A stretch of 64,000 nt of DNA from Marthasterias glacialis (GCA_911728455.2 OU452229.1:18170754-18234753), one strand, 5' to 3'. Shown: positions 24,854-36,882, numbered from the stretch's first letter. Notes: generated by a model not told the origin, from the letters alone. Made by a program: numbers and translations.

Positions 24854-25969
24854 AGCCAGATATCTTTCTCAAGATACTCTGACTGTGTGCAAAATTCCAT
24901 CATCAAAGGCACATTCCCATCGCCTACCTGACAGACTAAAAAGGGAAAAATGCAGTTATTGCTTAGTCAATGTAGAATGAAATGAGGCTGGTTTTCGCTT
25001 TGTGCCAAAACCAAAGATTTTATTTTTTTTTCGATGGGTGAGAATTTCCAAAACATTTGTACTTCAAGTTGTATAGAAATACTAATGCTTTGTCTTCGAA
25101 GTTATGGCTGCATCAAATTTGATGCGCAAATGCACGTGTCATTCAGGTACATATAGATGTGATCATAAATTATACTGCAATAACTACTGCCCAACAAATG
25201 GAATATCTGTAACTTTTGTATCGATGGACAAAGGTTATTTTTTCATTGTTTTCATTCCGCTGAGATACATGTTGTAAGCTCATGCATATGGAAAGTGAAA
25301 ACATGGCAACCATTTGGGTTTTACAATGTGTCATCAGCGTGAGAAAGCAACTGAAGGCTACCAAATAAACTGAAGGCGACAATAATGTAAGTCAAAACGG
25401 CTTTCTGTAAAATGGAAAAAAAAACATGTTCTCATTTGAAAACTGAAACATTACATTTGATAATGAGTTGCTTTCAGGGTCTGTCCAGTTGTGATCCTTC
25501 CGCCATTCAAAGTAGCTTTGTTCGATTGTTGAGTAGCTAAGATTACACAGGGTCGATGTCTACCTGTAAATCTACTTCATTTAATGAACTATTGGACGAA
25601 ACTAAAACAAAAGTTGTCTCTAAAACACATCAAAGTTTTTTTTTGGAATGAACGCTTCAAAAAGGGCTTTGTTCCAAGACATTTTTTGATGGACAATACC
25701 TACGTTATCAAATGATTTGGGGGGAAATAAATGAGAATTTTGGCATGCATGCTTTAGAGATGATGGGAAACTTTGGAATGCTACAATGTAGGTAACAGAA
25801 GAATGTTCGTGTGGGCAAACCCCCGCAATCCAATTGAACATCAGAACGTTCTGCTGGACCGCTACCATAAAAACATTTCGATCGTTCCAATTGACTGTTC
25901 CGGTGGTCAAACTTACCAGCCCATGTACACCCGCTTGAAAACATTCCTAACTTTTGAACTTTTGAGACG

Positions 25970-26010
25970 CTCCCCGAGTCTGCTGCCACCTAGTGTTACC
26001 CAAAAGGTCA
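25970..26010. mobile_element. Right-arm fragment of the palindromic CTAGGTGGCAGCAG MITE
   Basis: GAGTCTGCTGCCACCTAGTG followed by a short homologous tail; the left arm is absent. Confidence 0.55.
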
Positions 26011-27292
26011 CCCTTTGTAAAGGAGAGTGCTTTAAATTTATCACTTTTTTAATGTAGGAGATATGGGATGGTATTCTAACTTGAATATTATCATTGGATA
26101 TTAATGAATTTATTAAACCAAGCGATTTATTTTTGATGCAATTTGTATAATTTGTTTAACTTACATAATTTTTTCTTTAGCCTGATTCCGCTGCAGGTAG
26201 TGGACAGGTTATTCAGTATTGTCACAAAGGAAAAAAAAAAATATTTTGATATATTTTTTCTTCTGTACCATTCGGTAAAAACATCTATCAGAGTATATAA
26301 CAAGAGATGTTAATTTTTTAATCAGCTTTATTTTTGTATAAACTTGAACATTTGTACATAAAGGTAATCGATTATTGAAGATGCACTTGCATGATTGTAT
26401 TTAAGAAGATTTGATTGGTAGTTCGCACTTGTGGAAGTTCTTTCCATAATTTTTGCACATTTATTTTGTTGTATAACAAATACTGAATTCTTTAAGCTAA
26501 CTCTTTAAACTAATTTTTTTCCATCAACATGATCAATGAAGAAAAAGATAGCACGGTAAATATTTTGTTTTCGTTTCAGGAACATTCAGGAAAATTTAAA
26601 TACGTAACATTTATACGTTTTTGTAAAATGTTGTTTTGCCCTTTTATATTCCTGTAATATTTTGAAATTATTGTTGTCAATTTTCTATTTTTGATGATAA
26701 AATGTGGTTTTTAATGCAAATGCTGCATCAGTATGACAATTTATCTACAGAAGAACCATTCTCGTTGTTTTGTGATTGGTTCTCAACCGATAAAAAACTC
26801 ACAATCTATTACCCTGGTATAAAAAGTAACCATGTACATGTACTGTGTTTCATTCGATCATAAGAGTTCAGTTACATCACAAACACACTTGCTATGTCGT
26901 GTGTGCTATCCTAAATGTTAATTTTGTAAGTGGTTGTTTTTTGATGTGGTAGTTGTCTGTATTATTATTTCATTATTAGTTTACTTTTTTTTCTTGGTGA
27001 ACAAACAGCGTGTGAATGTTTTGAATTTGGAATTGTATGAAAACAAATTGTTCTATTTTTCTATTGTGTGTTATTAGGGAGAGTGGTTAGTGAAACATCT
27101 CTTTCTAGGTCACCTTTTTTAAACAAGGTTTTTGTTTTGACAACCTATCTGATCACATGTTTATACTGTAGCCTATATCAAATTGTATTCTAACCCCCCA
27201 CCGCTTTTTTAACTAGTTTCGTCTTTCGTTCTTTAATTTAGGTCATTGGTTTAGAGTTTCAGTTGTCTTTTACGATTCTGGTTTATTTGTAG

Positions 27293-27590
27293 CGTGTCAT
27301 GGCCGAATGGTCTAGTGCATCCGACTCAAGTTCTGGTGGTCAGGGATGTGGGTTCAAATCCCAGTCATGACCCTTGTGTCCTTGAGCAAGATGCTTTGCT
27401 TCTCTTCACCCAGGGGTATAAATGGGTACCTGTGAGGGTACAGGCTGATATTGTGTTTATAAAAGCCTTCAGAGGGCCACGGCAGAAAGATTAAAGGAAT
27501 GTTATTGGCCCAATGACTATGGCACTAATATAAAACGCATTGAGACGTTATTGTGAAATGCACTATATAAGAACTTGTTGTTATTACATT
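27293..27590 (+). mobile_element. SINE with tRNA-Leu(CAA)-like head
   Basis: The head has the A box TGGCCGAATGGTC, the anticodon-loop region GACTCAAGTTC and B box GGTTCAAATCC, all as in tRNA-Leu(CAA). The acceptor ends (GTCATGG / TCATGAC) no longer pair fully, and a non-tRNA body with CCTTGAGCAAGATGC and a TATATAAGAACT tail follows. Confidence 0.8.
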
Positions 27591-27666
27591 GTCAGTAGGG
27601 TAATGCTTACAATTTACATACGAGAGTCTGTCTGTGCCTGGTAAAGAGTAAACACTCACCCACACA

Positions 27667-27830
27667 GGCCTGGTATTACAGTGAAGCCATGGCCTCTGTT
27701 GCCCTGGTCTTGGTCTTGGTGCCCATTCAAAAGGTTCCCATAGACTTTTCCAATGAAAGCGCCCTTTGCAAAATGAAAACAGCCTTGCCCTCTCAAAGAT
27801 GAATTTCCAGGCCTGTCCCCTTCCCTATCC
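27667..27830. repeat. AGGCCTG...GGCAAGG family member
   Basis: CAGGCCTGGTATTACAGTGA, TTGGTGCCC and CCTTGCCCTCTCAA are shared with the foldback element 29810-30336. Confidence 0.55.
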
Positions 27831-28202
27831 TATTATATACACTGATATTTGTATCACTTCCTCAAAGTGCAATTTCTTGGTGACGGCGATTTCAAACCAT
27901 CCAATAAGGCCAATTTCATAGACCTACTAAGCACAAATCTGTATAATTTTTTGTAACTGACTGCCTGCAAAAATTTGTGTTTAGCAAAGACAGGCTGTGT
28001 CCGAATTGGCGGTTGAGACTATGGCTACAGCTGTTGCTATGGGGATCCTATGCTTCAACTTATGTTTATGTTAGCCACAGCTACTTCGGCCCATATTTAA
28101 CAAGAAACAGTTCCTGCTTACAAGATCTATGACATTGGGTCCAGAGCACAACATTGTGACTGAAACAAAACAAGCTCTTCTTTAAAGCAATGATTGAAAC
28201 AT

Positions 28203-28208
28203 TTTATT
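28203..28208 (-). terminator. Likely poly(A) signal of MRPL32
   Basis: TTTATT on the plus strand reads AATAAA on the minus strand, about 365 nt after the MRPL32 stop codon. Confidence 0.4.
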
Positions 28209-28571
28209 TTGTACACTTTCTCTAAATAAAGAAAACGACATGTATTGGTAATTGATATACTGTATGTGTACATGCTGGTAGGTATCAATCATGCATTTTC
28301 CTTCCAGGAATAAAGCAACTAAAAGAAAAAGTTTGTGTTAATTAAATTTGTCATTGTTTGTTAATTAACCATTTTGAATATGAGGTATACCAGCAACTAC
28401 CTGTGTGTAACGCAGGACATGGTGGACAAAAACGTTCAGCTTGGATGCAACACATGTATTTCTTGTTGGTCAACAGAGGGCTCACTTGTCATATTTCAGC
28501 ATATGTGGATACCTCCATAATTGTTGTTTTTTGTTTTCTGCCAAAATGATTGAAAATAAATCCTCAGTTTC

Positions 28572-30888
28572 TCACTCTGTCAGAGCTCTGCTGAACCAAG
28601 ATGGTCTCTTTTTCTTCATCTCCACAACATCTTTTCCCTGGTCTTCTGGTCTTAATGTTTCATCCTCATACAAGATGATGCTCTCACGTTCCGGGATAAT
28701 GTTATTTTCTTCTTGGTTCTCAAATAATTCCTTCCTTATCTCGGCCGTTTCTTGTCGAATCCTGATGAGACAGTGTCTGTAAAAGAAAAAAGTCAAGATC
28801 AACAATCAGCGCAGGGTTATTTTCTGTTTATTTTCTGGGCCAATAAAACATAAAGAAATCGAACAAGAGCAACATGTACATGAATTCCTAGATAAACAGG
28901 CAAAAGTTAAAGCGTCCGATCTGACTTTGTTGCACTACACCAATGGGATACTTTTAAGGACGCTAGGTGGCAGCAAACTTACCAGGTAAATCCATTGTTC
29001 TCAAAAATGTGCGCATGCTCAGAACTACGCAAACAATGGAAATTTACTTGGTAAGTCTGCTGCCACCTAGCGTTCCAAAGTCTCCCATTGCATGCGAGCA
29101 CAAGGGATAAAGATACATCCTTGGTGAGTGATTGCATTGCGATCTTGTTATGTACATACCACTTATTTTCTCCATCCCTCCCACCTGTGCTAGTCAAGAA
29201 TTAACCACAGGACTTCTTCACATTATTGGAGGCCAGGGTCATTTTTATTCATGCATTTGTCACATGTCACTTTCTTGCAGATTATGTCAGGAATTGGCCT
29301 TCACCACAAGGGTACAGAGATTTTCCTCATTAATTTGTGCCCCACACATGTGCAAAATTAGAAACACAAAACGTCATACTTCCAAAGTTGCAAACTTAAA
29401 GAAGTTGATGTTTGATAATGATGTGGTTAAATTATAGAATAAAATCTCACCCGCAGATAAAGCCTCTCATCTTGGTATGTCCGCATACTTCACACGTCAC
29501 AAACTTCCATTCAGGTATATATTCCACAAGCTTCTCCACCGCTCTGCGTCTCTTCCGATTGCGCTGAATAGAGCGTCTGTGCTTGGGTACAGCCCACAAG
29601 AAGCCATCAAAGATACTAGATAAACCCTCCTGGTTGTGTTGTGATCGATCATCGATTACAGATGGCCCTTGAATTGCAAATGCTGGAGCTGTTTAAGAAG
29701 AAAGAAAATGTATATTACAAGAGGTTTTCCTTTTAATCAAATGACTTGTTCGTTGTCTCTATACTCCATTCTGTTTTCTCAAGTGAATGCTCAGCTACAA
29801 GGTTGTGGTCGAAATATTCGGTAATTTAATACCAGTTATATAATCAGGCCTGATTGCTTTGTTCTTGAAAGGGCAAGGGCACCAAGGCAATGACCAGGGG
29901 CAAGGAAGGCAATTGCCTCCATGAAGTTGTAGGGCACTATATATGATCTGCCGGTGAAACATCGTTTCGCATTATTGTACCATATTTATGTACCGTCGCA
30001 CTACTAAAATATCCACTGAAGTAGATATTTTAAGTTCTTAGTAGTGCGACGGTACATGTATATGGCACAATGATACGAAACGATGTTTCACCGGCAGATC
30101 ATATATAGTGCCCTACAACTAGCCAACATTATATAGGCCTGATACTTCATGGAGGCAATTGCCTTCCTTGCCCCTGGTCATTGCCTTGGTGCCCTTGAAA
30201 TGTTCTAATAGAAATTTAAAATTTCCTTATAGAGATGCCCTTTATCAAGAAGAAAATGCCTTGGTGCCCTTGCCCTTTCAAGAACGAAGCAATCAGGCCT
30301 GATTATATAACTGGTATTAAATCACCGAATATTTCGAAGCGATTTTTCACTGCCAAATGAAAATGGCAATTTCTTTAGCAAAATGGCGTCTGACGTCATG
30401 AGTCCCATAGAGATATGTACAAGCAGCGCCCTCACCGAGGTCTAAACGGCTGCAAGTTTACTGTAAAATGGCTGATGTACATACCCTCTATTGCCAGTTA
30501 AAAAAACATTTTAAGAAATTGCAAGCCTGCACCTTGCCCTGGCCACAGCTGAAGCAGTTTGCCCTAGGTATATTTTGTTACTTTATAAAATCATAGATTC
30601 ATACCATAATACCAGGCATTATTACCATGGATGGAAAAAGGAAGACAGTCCACAAATAGTTATTAATGAAAAGCGCCCTCTCTAACTGCAGGGGTTATAA
30701 ACACAATCATTTCATGGATGGGGTCTCAACAATAAAATATACCTTAAGCACAAAGAACAGATAAACTCTACATAAATATTGTTACCTAAAGGTGGATGGC
30801 CACTCAATCTCTCCAATAGTCTGGCCTCAAGTTTTTCTAATGAAAAACGCAAGTTTTGAAGCAATCTAAACACCCGGACCGCCGTCAT
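28572..30888 (-). CDS. MRPL32: Mitochondrial large ribosomal subunit protein bL32m, 3 exons, complete
   Basis: Exons in reading order 30888-30786, 29688-29451 and 28776-28572 join in frame to 181 aa (human about 188). The protein belongs to the 39S mitoribosome; in known systems bL32m is trimmed by the m-AAA protease on import, and the Arg-rich N-terminus fits a mitochondrial presequence. The bacterial L32 core is visible: VPKHRRSIQRNRRKRRAV at 68-85, then a zinc ribbon with Cys100, Cys103, Cys113 and Cys116 (CEVCGH...ICGHC). The acidic tail to residue 181 is typical of animal versions. Intron 1 (1.1 kb) holds a large foldback element. The gene is head to head with PSMA2, 168 bp between start codons. 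Confidence 0.95.
28940..29090. mobile_element. Palindromic CTAGGTGGCAGCA MITE
   Basis: About 151 bp with TIR CAATGGGA / TCCCATTG. The arms carry CGCTAGGTGGCAGCA and TGCTGCCACCTAGCG. It lies in the intron between MRPL32 exons 2 and 3. Confidence 0.85.
29810..30336. mobile_element. Long foldback (inverted repeat) element in MRPL32 intron 1
   Basis: The left arm from about 29810 is matched in reverse by the right arm ending at 30336. Paired words include CGAATATT at both ends, the AATCAGGCCTGATT block, GGAGGCAATTGCC, a block starting GATCTGCCGGTGAAACATCG, and a tight centre near 30010-30040. The right arm has an extra insert near 30200-30260. Arms of about 200-260 bp with a tiny loop make a near-perfect giant hairpin. 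No transposase is seen, so it is non-autonomous. Related words recur at 27667-27830, 34738-34790 and 56953-57112. Confidence 0.85.
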
Positions 30889-31056
30889 CTTGACTTTAGT
30901 TTAAGTTCTGCCTCTATCCAAAGTGTGCGCACATGCAAACCACAGGGCGCCCTCATTTGTTAAAGTTAGGCCAATAGTCAGGTACACCTTCGTTCTCTAA
31001 ACACTATTTCAGCTTTGACGAAGTCTGGGAAATATCGGCACAGCACAACAGTCATC
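30889..31056. promoter_or_regulatory. Compact bidirectional promoter shared by MRPL32 and PSMA2
   Basis: These 168 bp separate the two divergent start codons and must hold both 5' UTRs and core promoters, unless unseen upstream exons exist. Visible motifs: TGTGCGCACATGCA at 30924-30937 (NRF1-like, two mismatches to YGCGCAYGCGCR) and CCAAT at 30971-30975. There is no TATA box. On the minus strand the MRPL32 start sits in CAAGATGACGGCGG, close to the YY1 element AAGATGGCGGC. Such TATA-less, NRF1/YY1 promoters are typical of housekeeping mitochondrial genes. Confidence 0.75.
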
Positions 31057-34000
31057 ATGACAGAAAGATACAGTTTTTCGCTGACTACTTTCAGGTAATT
31101 TCTCCTTTTTCAAAGAAAGATTTATGTGATTTATTTATTTGTGAGATTCTCTTCAATGTGTTCTTGTTATTTCATTTATTCTATTTAAAGGAAATGTTTT
31201 CATGTAACTTTAATTGTATAGTTAATTTTTGTCATCTTTTGCCAAGTCATTTTTGGCTTTGTCATTAAATTTTTGTCTGCTGCAATTTTTTAACAGTACA
31301 TCAATCATCATGTACATATGTACACTGTTTTTTTGTAACCCCAGAACAGTAGATGATTTCTAAGTAATTTAGTAAACGAATGAAGGGTAAAAACAATGTT
31401 ACAGGGTTCTCCCCAGGATTTTTCAAAACTGGACCCAAATTTTGCAAGTTTGTCCAGAGCACGCTGAATTGACATGATTGAAATGAGGTCCTTCCCCTTG
31501 GAATAGTTTTAACTCTTACTATCTTACATTTGGTTTTATTTTTTGTTTCTTTGTGAATTTGATCTTGATCTTTGTTTTCCTGTCGGCCCATAATTTACAT
31601 GTATCAGCCTGATACACTGGCTTGTGCATGGCGTGGGGAAAACCCTGTGTTATTTGTAGCTTATATACTAAGAGGGGATCGCATCCCACTACCTGGGAAG
31701 CGATTAAAAAGAGAGTGATGAGCTGCTTTTGTTCTCGCCCCTTTATGTTGAAATTTCATTACATCAGACTAGTGTCTAGGGTTAATAATAACAATATTAT
31801 CAATGGGCGAATCAAACATGTTATTCGGTGTGTGCCCGGCAGAAGGTCATATAGGTCCCTACTCCTAGAACTATGAGGTTCGTTCCGCTATTGTCTCCAC
31901 GAACCTCAGAGAGTCACATGTACAAAATCCTATTCAAAACTTTCTGCCCTTCACGTTTACATGGCTACAGGTTTTTTTTTCAATTAGATCTCCTTTGAAC
32001 TCTCATTGAGTGTTGCACAGGTCCAGAAAATCCACTCCGCAAACTAAAAATAAATTTGTTGATGTTTCTGTTTTAGCCCATCGGGCAAACTGGTACAGAT
32101 AGAATATGCCTTGAATGCTGTAGCAGCAGGAGCGCCCTCTGTTGGTATCAAAGCATCAAATGGAGTCGTCATAGCAACAGAGAAGAAGCACAAATCCGTC
32201 TTGTATGAAGAACACAGTGTTCGCAAGATTGAGAAGATCACTAAGAATATTGGCATGGTTTACAGCGGCATGGGACCTGATTATCGGTAGGTTTTCATTG
32301 TACCTAGTACAAGTAAGAACCCTATCACATTTTAAACTTTTGGACAGTAGAGCACCAGTATGTTAACCAGTTGCTGCAGCGATTCTTACCGTACCCCTGT
32401 AATGTACCCCTGGCCGGATTCTTTTGGAGGAATTGCTGGAATCTTTTTTCCTTGAGGGTACCGCTGGCATAAAGAAACCCTGACTTGACAATGCCAAGAG
32501 AAGAAAGATTCTCTTTGTTGGATCGTCCATTTTGTTGCTCCCCCGAGAAAATGTAAATTTCACCAAGCGTGAATTGCAAAACATCGGCAGTTACCTACGG
32601 CATAGTAGTGGCACTAAACATGGAACCATGGCTCAATTGCCGACTCACTCTGACTTACCTCCATTCAGCTGAAACACAATGAATGAACCATGGTGGAAGC
32701 CTCTCGATGCCACGTAATCCCCTTCTTGGAACAAAAGGACAAAGGTCTATAATTGTGGATTACACCAAAAACACCTCTCAATGGTCACATAATACGAGTG
32801 AATACACAACCTTTTTTGTCCTTTTGTGGGTGAATCAAAGCGTTAGACAGCGTGTGGGTGGTCTGCGCACGCTCTGCAGTTGAATGACTGGGCGACCATT
32901 GCTCTGGTGGTCCGAAATTACAAAATGGCTTCGCAAGAAGACTTCCGTTTCCAGGCAGGGGAAACATTTGCGTGTAAACAGGACATCCGGCACCAACTGG
33001 TTAATCCTGCTGCAGGCAATTTTTCTTTGTTTACCCCAAAAATTAATTGAAATTTTTGGAAAAAATTTGAAAAAATGGCAAACCATGAAATCCAATAAAT
33101 CTCAATCTTGCTGGTGTTGTCTTTCTCAGATTAATGATCCGACAAGCTCGGAAGCTAGCCCAGGGTTACTTCCTGACTTATCAAGAGCAGATTCCTACAG
33201 CCCAGCTGGTCCAGAGGGTTGCTAATGTCATGCAGGAGTACACACAGATTGGGTAAGTTTAATCTCGCTAGGAACCATGTGTTCTAGTCTAGTGAGGTTT
33301 GCGGAGACATCATGTACTTAAAACTCTCTCTATGAATTGCGGTGGTTCTTAAAAGAACCGGTGGTCTAACAACTCAACATTTTGATCATTATGCTCTGAT
33401 CGTCTTCAGGAGAATGCTGGACTCTGTTGCTGTACGCTGGTTAAGTACTGTCGATGAGGCTTAGCTCAATGGTGCGCAAAGGCCAGAAACGGGAGTAGGA
33501 TAAGCTTGGGCTTAGCTCAATGATGCGCGTTGGTGGGAACTGGAACTGGATCCTACTAGGAAGGAAAGTGGGGAGTGTGTGCTCATGTGTGTTCATTTTC
33601 TCATTTTATTCACCCTCTATTGAACCCTCTGTTTTGAACTTGGCAAAATTTGTATTTTGTAACAATTAATTCCATTTTGAAGGGTTTGAGGTATTTGATA
33701 GTCATTGATATTTTGAAACCCAAAAACCCTTTTAAGTGGAAATCTCAACCAAATTTTGATTTCATGAATCATACATGCAATTGACGGCAGTGGAGCTTGG
33801 CGATTAAGCAGAGGGTGCTATTTTTGCAAACGAGTGGTGTCACCGATACTACAGTAAGTCAGGTCATCCATTGTGCATCTTGACTTAAGATTCTTAGTAA
33901 AGAAACATGAATTATTTTGATGTACTTCAACATTGATTCTTCATCCTGGTTTGTTTTTTTTATAGTGGAGTGCGTCCATTTGGCGTCTCCCTCCTCATAG

Positions 34001-35545
34001 CTGGATGGGACGAGGATGAAGCCAAGCCCTTTCTGTTCCAGTGTGATCCATCCGGAGCATACTTCCCATGGAAGGCTACAGCCATGGGAAAGAACCACAT
34101 TAATGGCAAGACCTTCCTGGAGAAGAGATACAATGAGGATCTGGAGCTCGAGGATGCTGTTCACACAGCCATTCTCACTCTCAAGGTAAGAGATATTATC
34201 ACAAGCTTCTGTGTTCTCATGGGGTTCCCCCTGACTGATTTAGCTACAGTAAGCTGAGCACAGTGGTAAAAATCTAATAAGTGATTGATTCAAAATTGAT
34301 GCAGCATGTGAACTGGCGTTCAGGTTCAACACACAAATGCATCTTAATACCATCTACATAGCTACACATTTTAGTTTTCATAAACTAATCTGAGCAGCAC
34401 TCATTTATAGTGTTTTGCACCACCGCAGCTATGGCCGCCGCTCGGCGCAAAACATGACAATAGCGCATCGGCAGGCATATGTACCAATCAGCATGGAGGA
34501 TTCACAGTACGTGTGTGTCCACGCGCACGTGTGGTGGCCATAGCTGCGGTGGTGTATAAAACACCCATGAACGAGCTACTCGGATTAGTCTATACATATA
34601 GGTCAAGGCAAAAAACATATACATGTAAGTAAGACAAATTTGTTCAGTTTGGTTTGATTTTTTTGTATATTTTTTCAGCAAATTGATGAGCTTTGAAATA
34701 ATGTTGTAATAAGTTCACCCCCTTCGTGTTTGAATGGCAGGCCTGATCCTTTACGGAGGCAATGGAGGCAATTGCTGGACCCATGATCCTTCTTGCTAAT
34801 CTTGTGGACTCCGTTCATAAACAATGTCACATTGCATGAGGAGTGCATACTGTGTGCACGATATGAAACCAACTATTGGGGCGCCCTTTGCTCCAGTATT
34901 CTGATCTTACACATTGGTGTGTTTAAAACGTCCCCCTTTTGCTTGCTTGGACAGTGTGTGCGAGTGTACACGACATGCGGTGCTAACTGGTTAAGATATA
35001 ATTATAAATGGCAACCTTGTATTTATTTACTGTATTTATTTATTATTTTTTTTTTTTTTATGTTTTTTATTTTTTGTTGCATTATAGTTAATCTTGTACA
35101 TAGCTCATCTGATTATGTTCCGTCCCCCTTGTTTGTCTGTGTTTTGTCTTTGTTTTTGTATGTCCAAGGCTGTTCCCTACAAGCTTCTGCTTACTTGAAC
35201 AGCCTCCATACTCATCCTATTCCCTGTATTTTTCATTCTTAATATGTCCACCAATGTTAATTTATGACTTGTATGTTTACAGACTTTGTCTATTCATGCC
35301 CTTCATATATTTTGAGCATTTTGTTATTTATCAATTGGATACTGTATTTTGATGTGATGTGAGTATGGAAATAAATGTAATATTGAATTGAATTGAATAC
35401 TTCTCATCATGTGTTCTCTAAACAACAGGAGAGTTTTGAAGGTCAGATGAATGAAGACAATATCGAGATTGGTATCTGCAACGAAAACGGATTCCGAAGA
35501 CTGGAACCAACAGAAGTCAAAGACTACCTGGCATCGATAGCATAG
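31057..35545 (+). CDS. PSMA2: 20S proteasome subunit alpha type-2, 5 exons, complete
   Basis: Exons 31057-31094, 32077-32286, 33130-33252, 33966-34185 and 35429-35545 join in frame to 235 aa (human 234). It is one of seven alpha subunits of the outer rings of the 20S proteasome; it gates substrate entry and has no catalytic threonine. The alpha signature [20 protein letters not shown] is near the N-terminus. Other near-identical blocks are [59 protein letters not shown] and the C-terminus [10 protein letters not shown]. Intron 4 holds a MITE (34411-34564) and an AT-rich retroelement-like tail. Its 3' UTR likely reaches AATAAA at 36883-36888. Confidence 0.97.
34411..34564. mobile_element. MITE in PSMA2 intron 4 (TIR TGTTTTGCACCACCGCAGC)
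   Basis: The left end TGTTTTGCACCACCGCAGC (34411-) is mirrored by GCTGCGGTGGTGTATAAAACA ending near 34563, with GGCCATAG continuing the pairing inward. The whole element is about 154 bp and has no coding capacity. Confidence 0.75.
34738..34790. repeat. AGGCCTG family fragment, PSMA2 intron 4
   Basis: CAGGCCTGATCC and ACGGAGGCAATGGAGGCAAT resemble the arm of the foldback element. Confidence 0.45.
34960..35400 (+). mobile_element. Possible 3' end of a non-LTR retrotransposon
   Basis: A T-rich non-coding stretch ends in tandem GAATT repeats (about 35385-35398), a common 3' tail of LINE-type elements. No reverse transcriptase is seen, so this rests on the tail only. Confidence 0.35.
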
Positions 35546-35586
35546 TAACCCCCTGTAATGTACTCTTATAGACCATTGGAATGTGA

Positions 35587-35713
35587 GGCCGTGTCCAAAT
35601 TGACGGCTTCGACAGTGGCTATGGCGAGATCGCTGACATGACCTATTCTTCAACATTGTCACTGCGGCCAACAGCCATAGCCAGAGACAAAGTCGCTTGA
35701 TTTGGACACGGTC
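35587..35713. mobile_element. MITE with GGCCGTGTCCAAAT ends in the PSMA2 3' UTR
   Basis: GGCCGTGTCCAAAT and ATTTGGACACGGTC are inverted, with TGGCTATGGC / GCCATAGCCA inside. It starts about 40 bp after the PSMA2 stop, so it is probably transcribed. A one-ended relative is at about 27990-28095. Confidence 0.75.
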
Positions 35714-36882
35714 TAACAGACTCAAGATGTAGCCATTTTTGTTTCTGCATCCATATGAGTCCATGTGACTGGGGCCTAATTTTATACAACTGCACAAATT
35801 TGCTTACAACGGTAAAATCTTGCTCGGCAAAACAGGTTACCAACCAAAATACTATGTTTTGTATGCGACTGGTTCTCTGCTTTTATTGGCTTTACGGGAA
35901 ATTGCTAAGCAATATTTCTTGAAAAGCAGCTCTATGAAAGTGGGCCCAGAATCAAGGCGAAAAGTGAAAATAGTCTGGCGCCAACAAAAATATGAGAATC
36001 AGCACTATAGTTGTGATTATGTATACTAGGAGTCGGACATAGATGGCTGCATCATGCATGAACATGGTAGAAATCTAACACTCGCCACTGCCCAGGCTTG
36101 ATTTCATTTTGTATGTTTTGTTTACGGGATGAATTTACATTATATAGTGACCTTCATCAATGGCAGTTAGCTGGGAGACATTTCTGTTAAAAATGAGTAA
36201 TGTCTGTGGCATGTGACATTTGACTTGTGTCGATGCCGTGTTCATGTAATATCCTTAGCTGAATACATTTTTCACATTTGTTTGTTCTTTGTTTCAAATG
36301 TGAGGCACAATAACAGGATTACCTTTTTTTCAATTTCTTCAACATGAACACTTTGAGTCCAAAAAGTAAAACCTAATTTGTTCTCTATTTCAACAAAGAA
36401 TCTTTGTCATTTAATGATGGTGATACAAGCTAAGACGAGACTCTCTGATGTACTTGTGACTTTCTTTCAAAATTTCACTTGTTCAGTGCCATCGTGTATT
36501 CAATCTCAACGAGATCTAAGCTGGCATCTTAAGACACATGCAAACATTTTCAGCACTTTGGTTCATAAATTTGATCTAAAAACTGGGAATTCTACCATCA
36601 GAGTTGAAACGACTTAACTTTTACAAACATTTTGTGCAGATTGCTTTTTTCATGTTACATATCACTTCTTCTCTGTATGAACCCTGGACCAGCCTTTACT
36701 CATTCAGTTCAAATTGGCAATGTTTTTCAAAGCCAGTGGAATCCTTGAATGTTCATCACAAGATGGCTATGTTTTTTGATAAGATTTTGTAAGATTTCAT
36801 TCCTGTTTCATTGTTTAGGTAAGCTGAGGCGACAAACTGGAACCGGCTTTTGGACAAGGATGTGTTACTTTTTCTCATTTTG

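Larger units (their letters stand above)
24119..28571. other. SLCO 3' UTR, MRPL32 3' UTR and repeats
   Basis: No protein gene was recognised. Candidate AATAAA signals for SLCO occur near 25364 and at 25726-25731; which is used cannot be told. Mobile fragments lie at 24770-24853, 25970-26010, 27293-27590 and 27667-27830. The right end (about 28203-28571) is probably the MRPL32 3' UTR. The rest is AT-rich unique sequence with nothing supported. Confidence 0.5.

Noticed and set aside
28441-28782. 113-aa plus-strand frame
   Set aside because: It is the antisense of MRPL32 exon 3.
35324-35797. 157-aa minus-strand frame
   Set aside because: It runs antisense over PSMA2 exon 5 and the 3' UTR MITE; no motif supports it.
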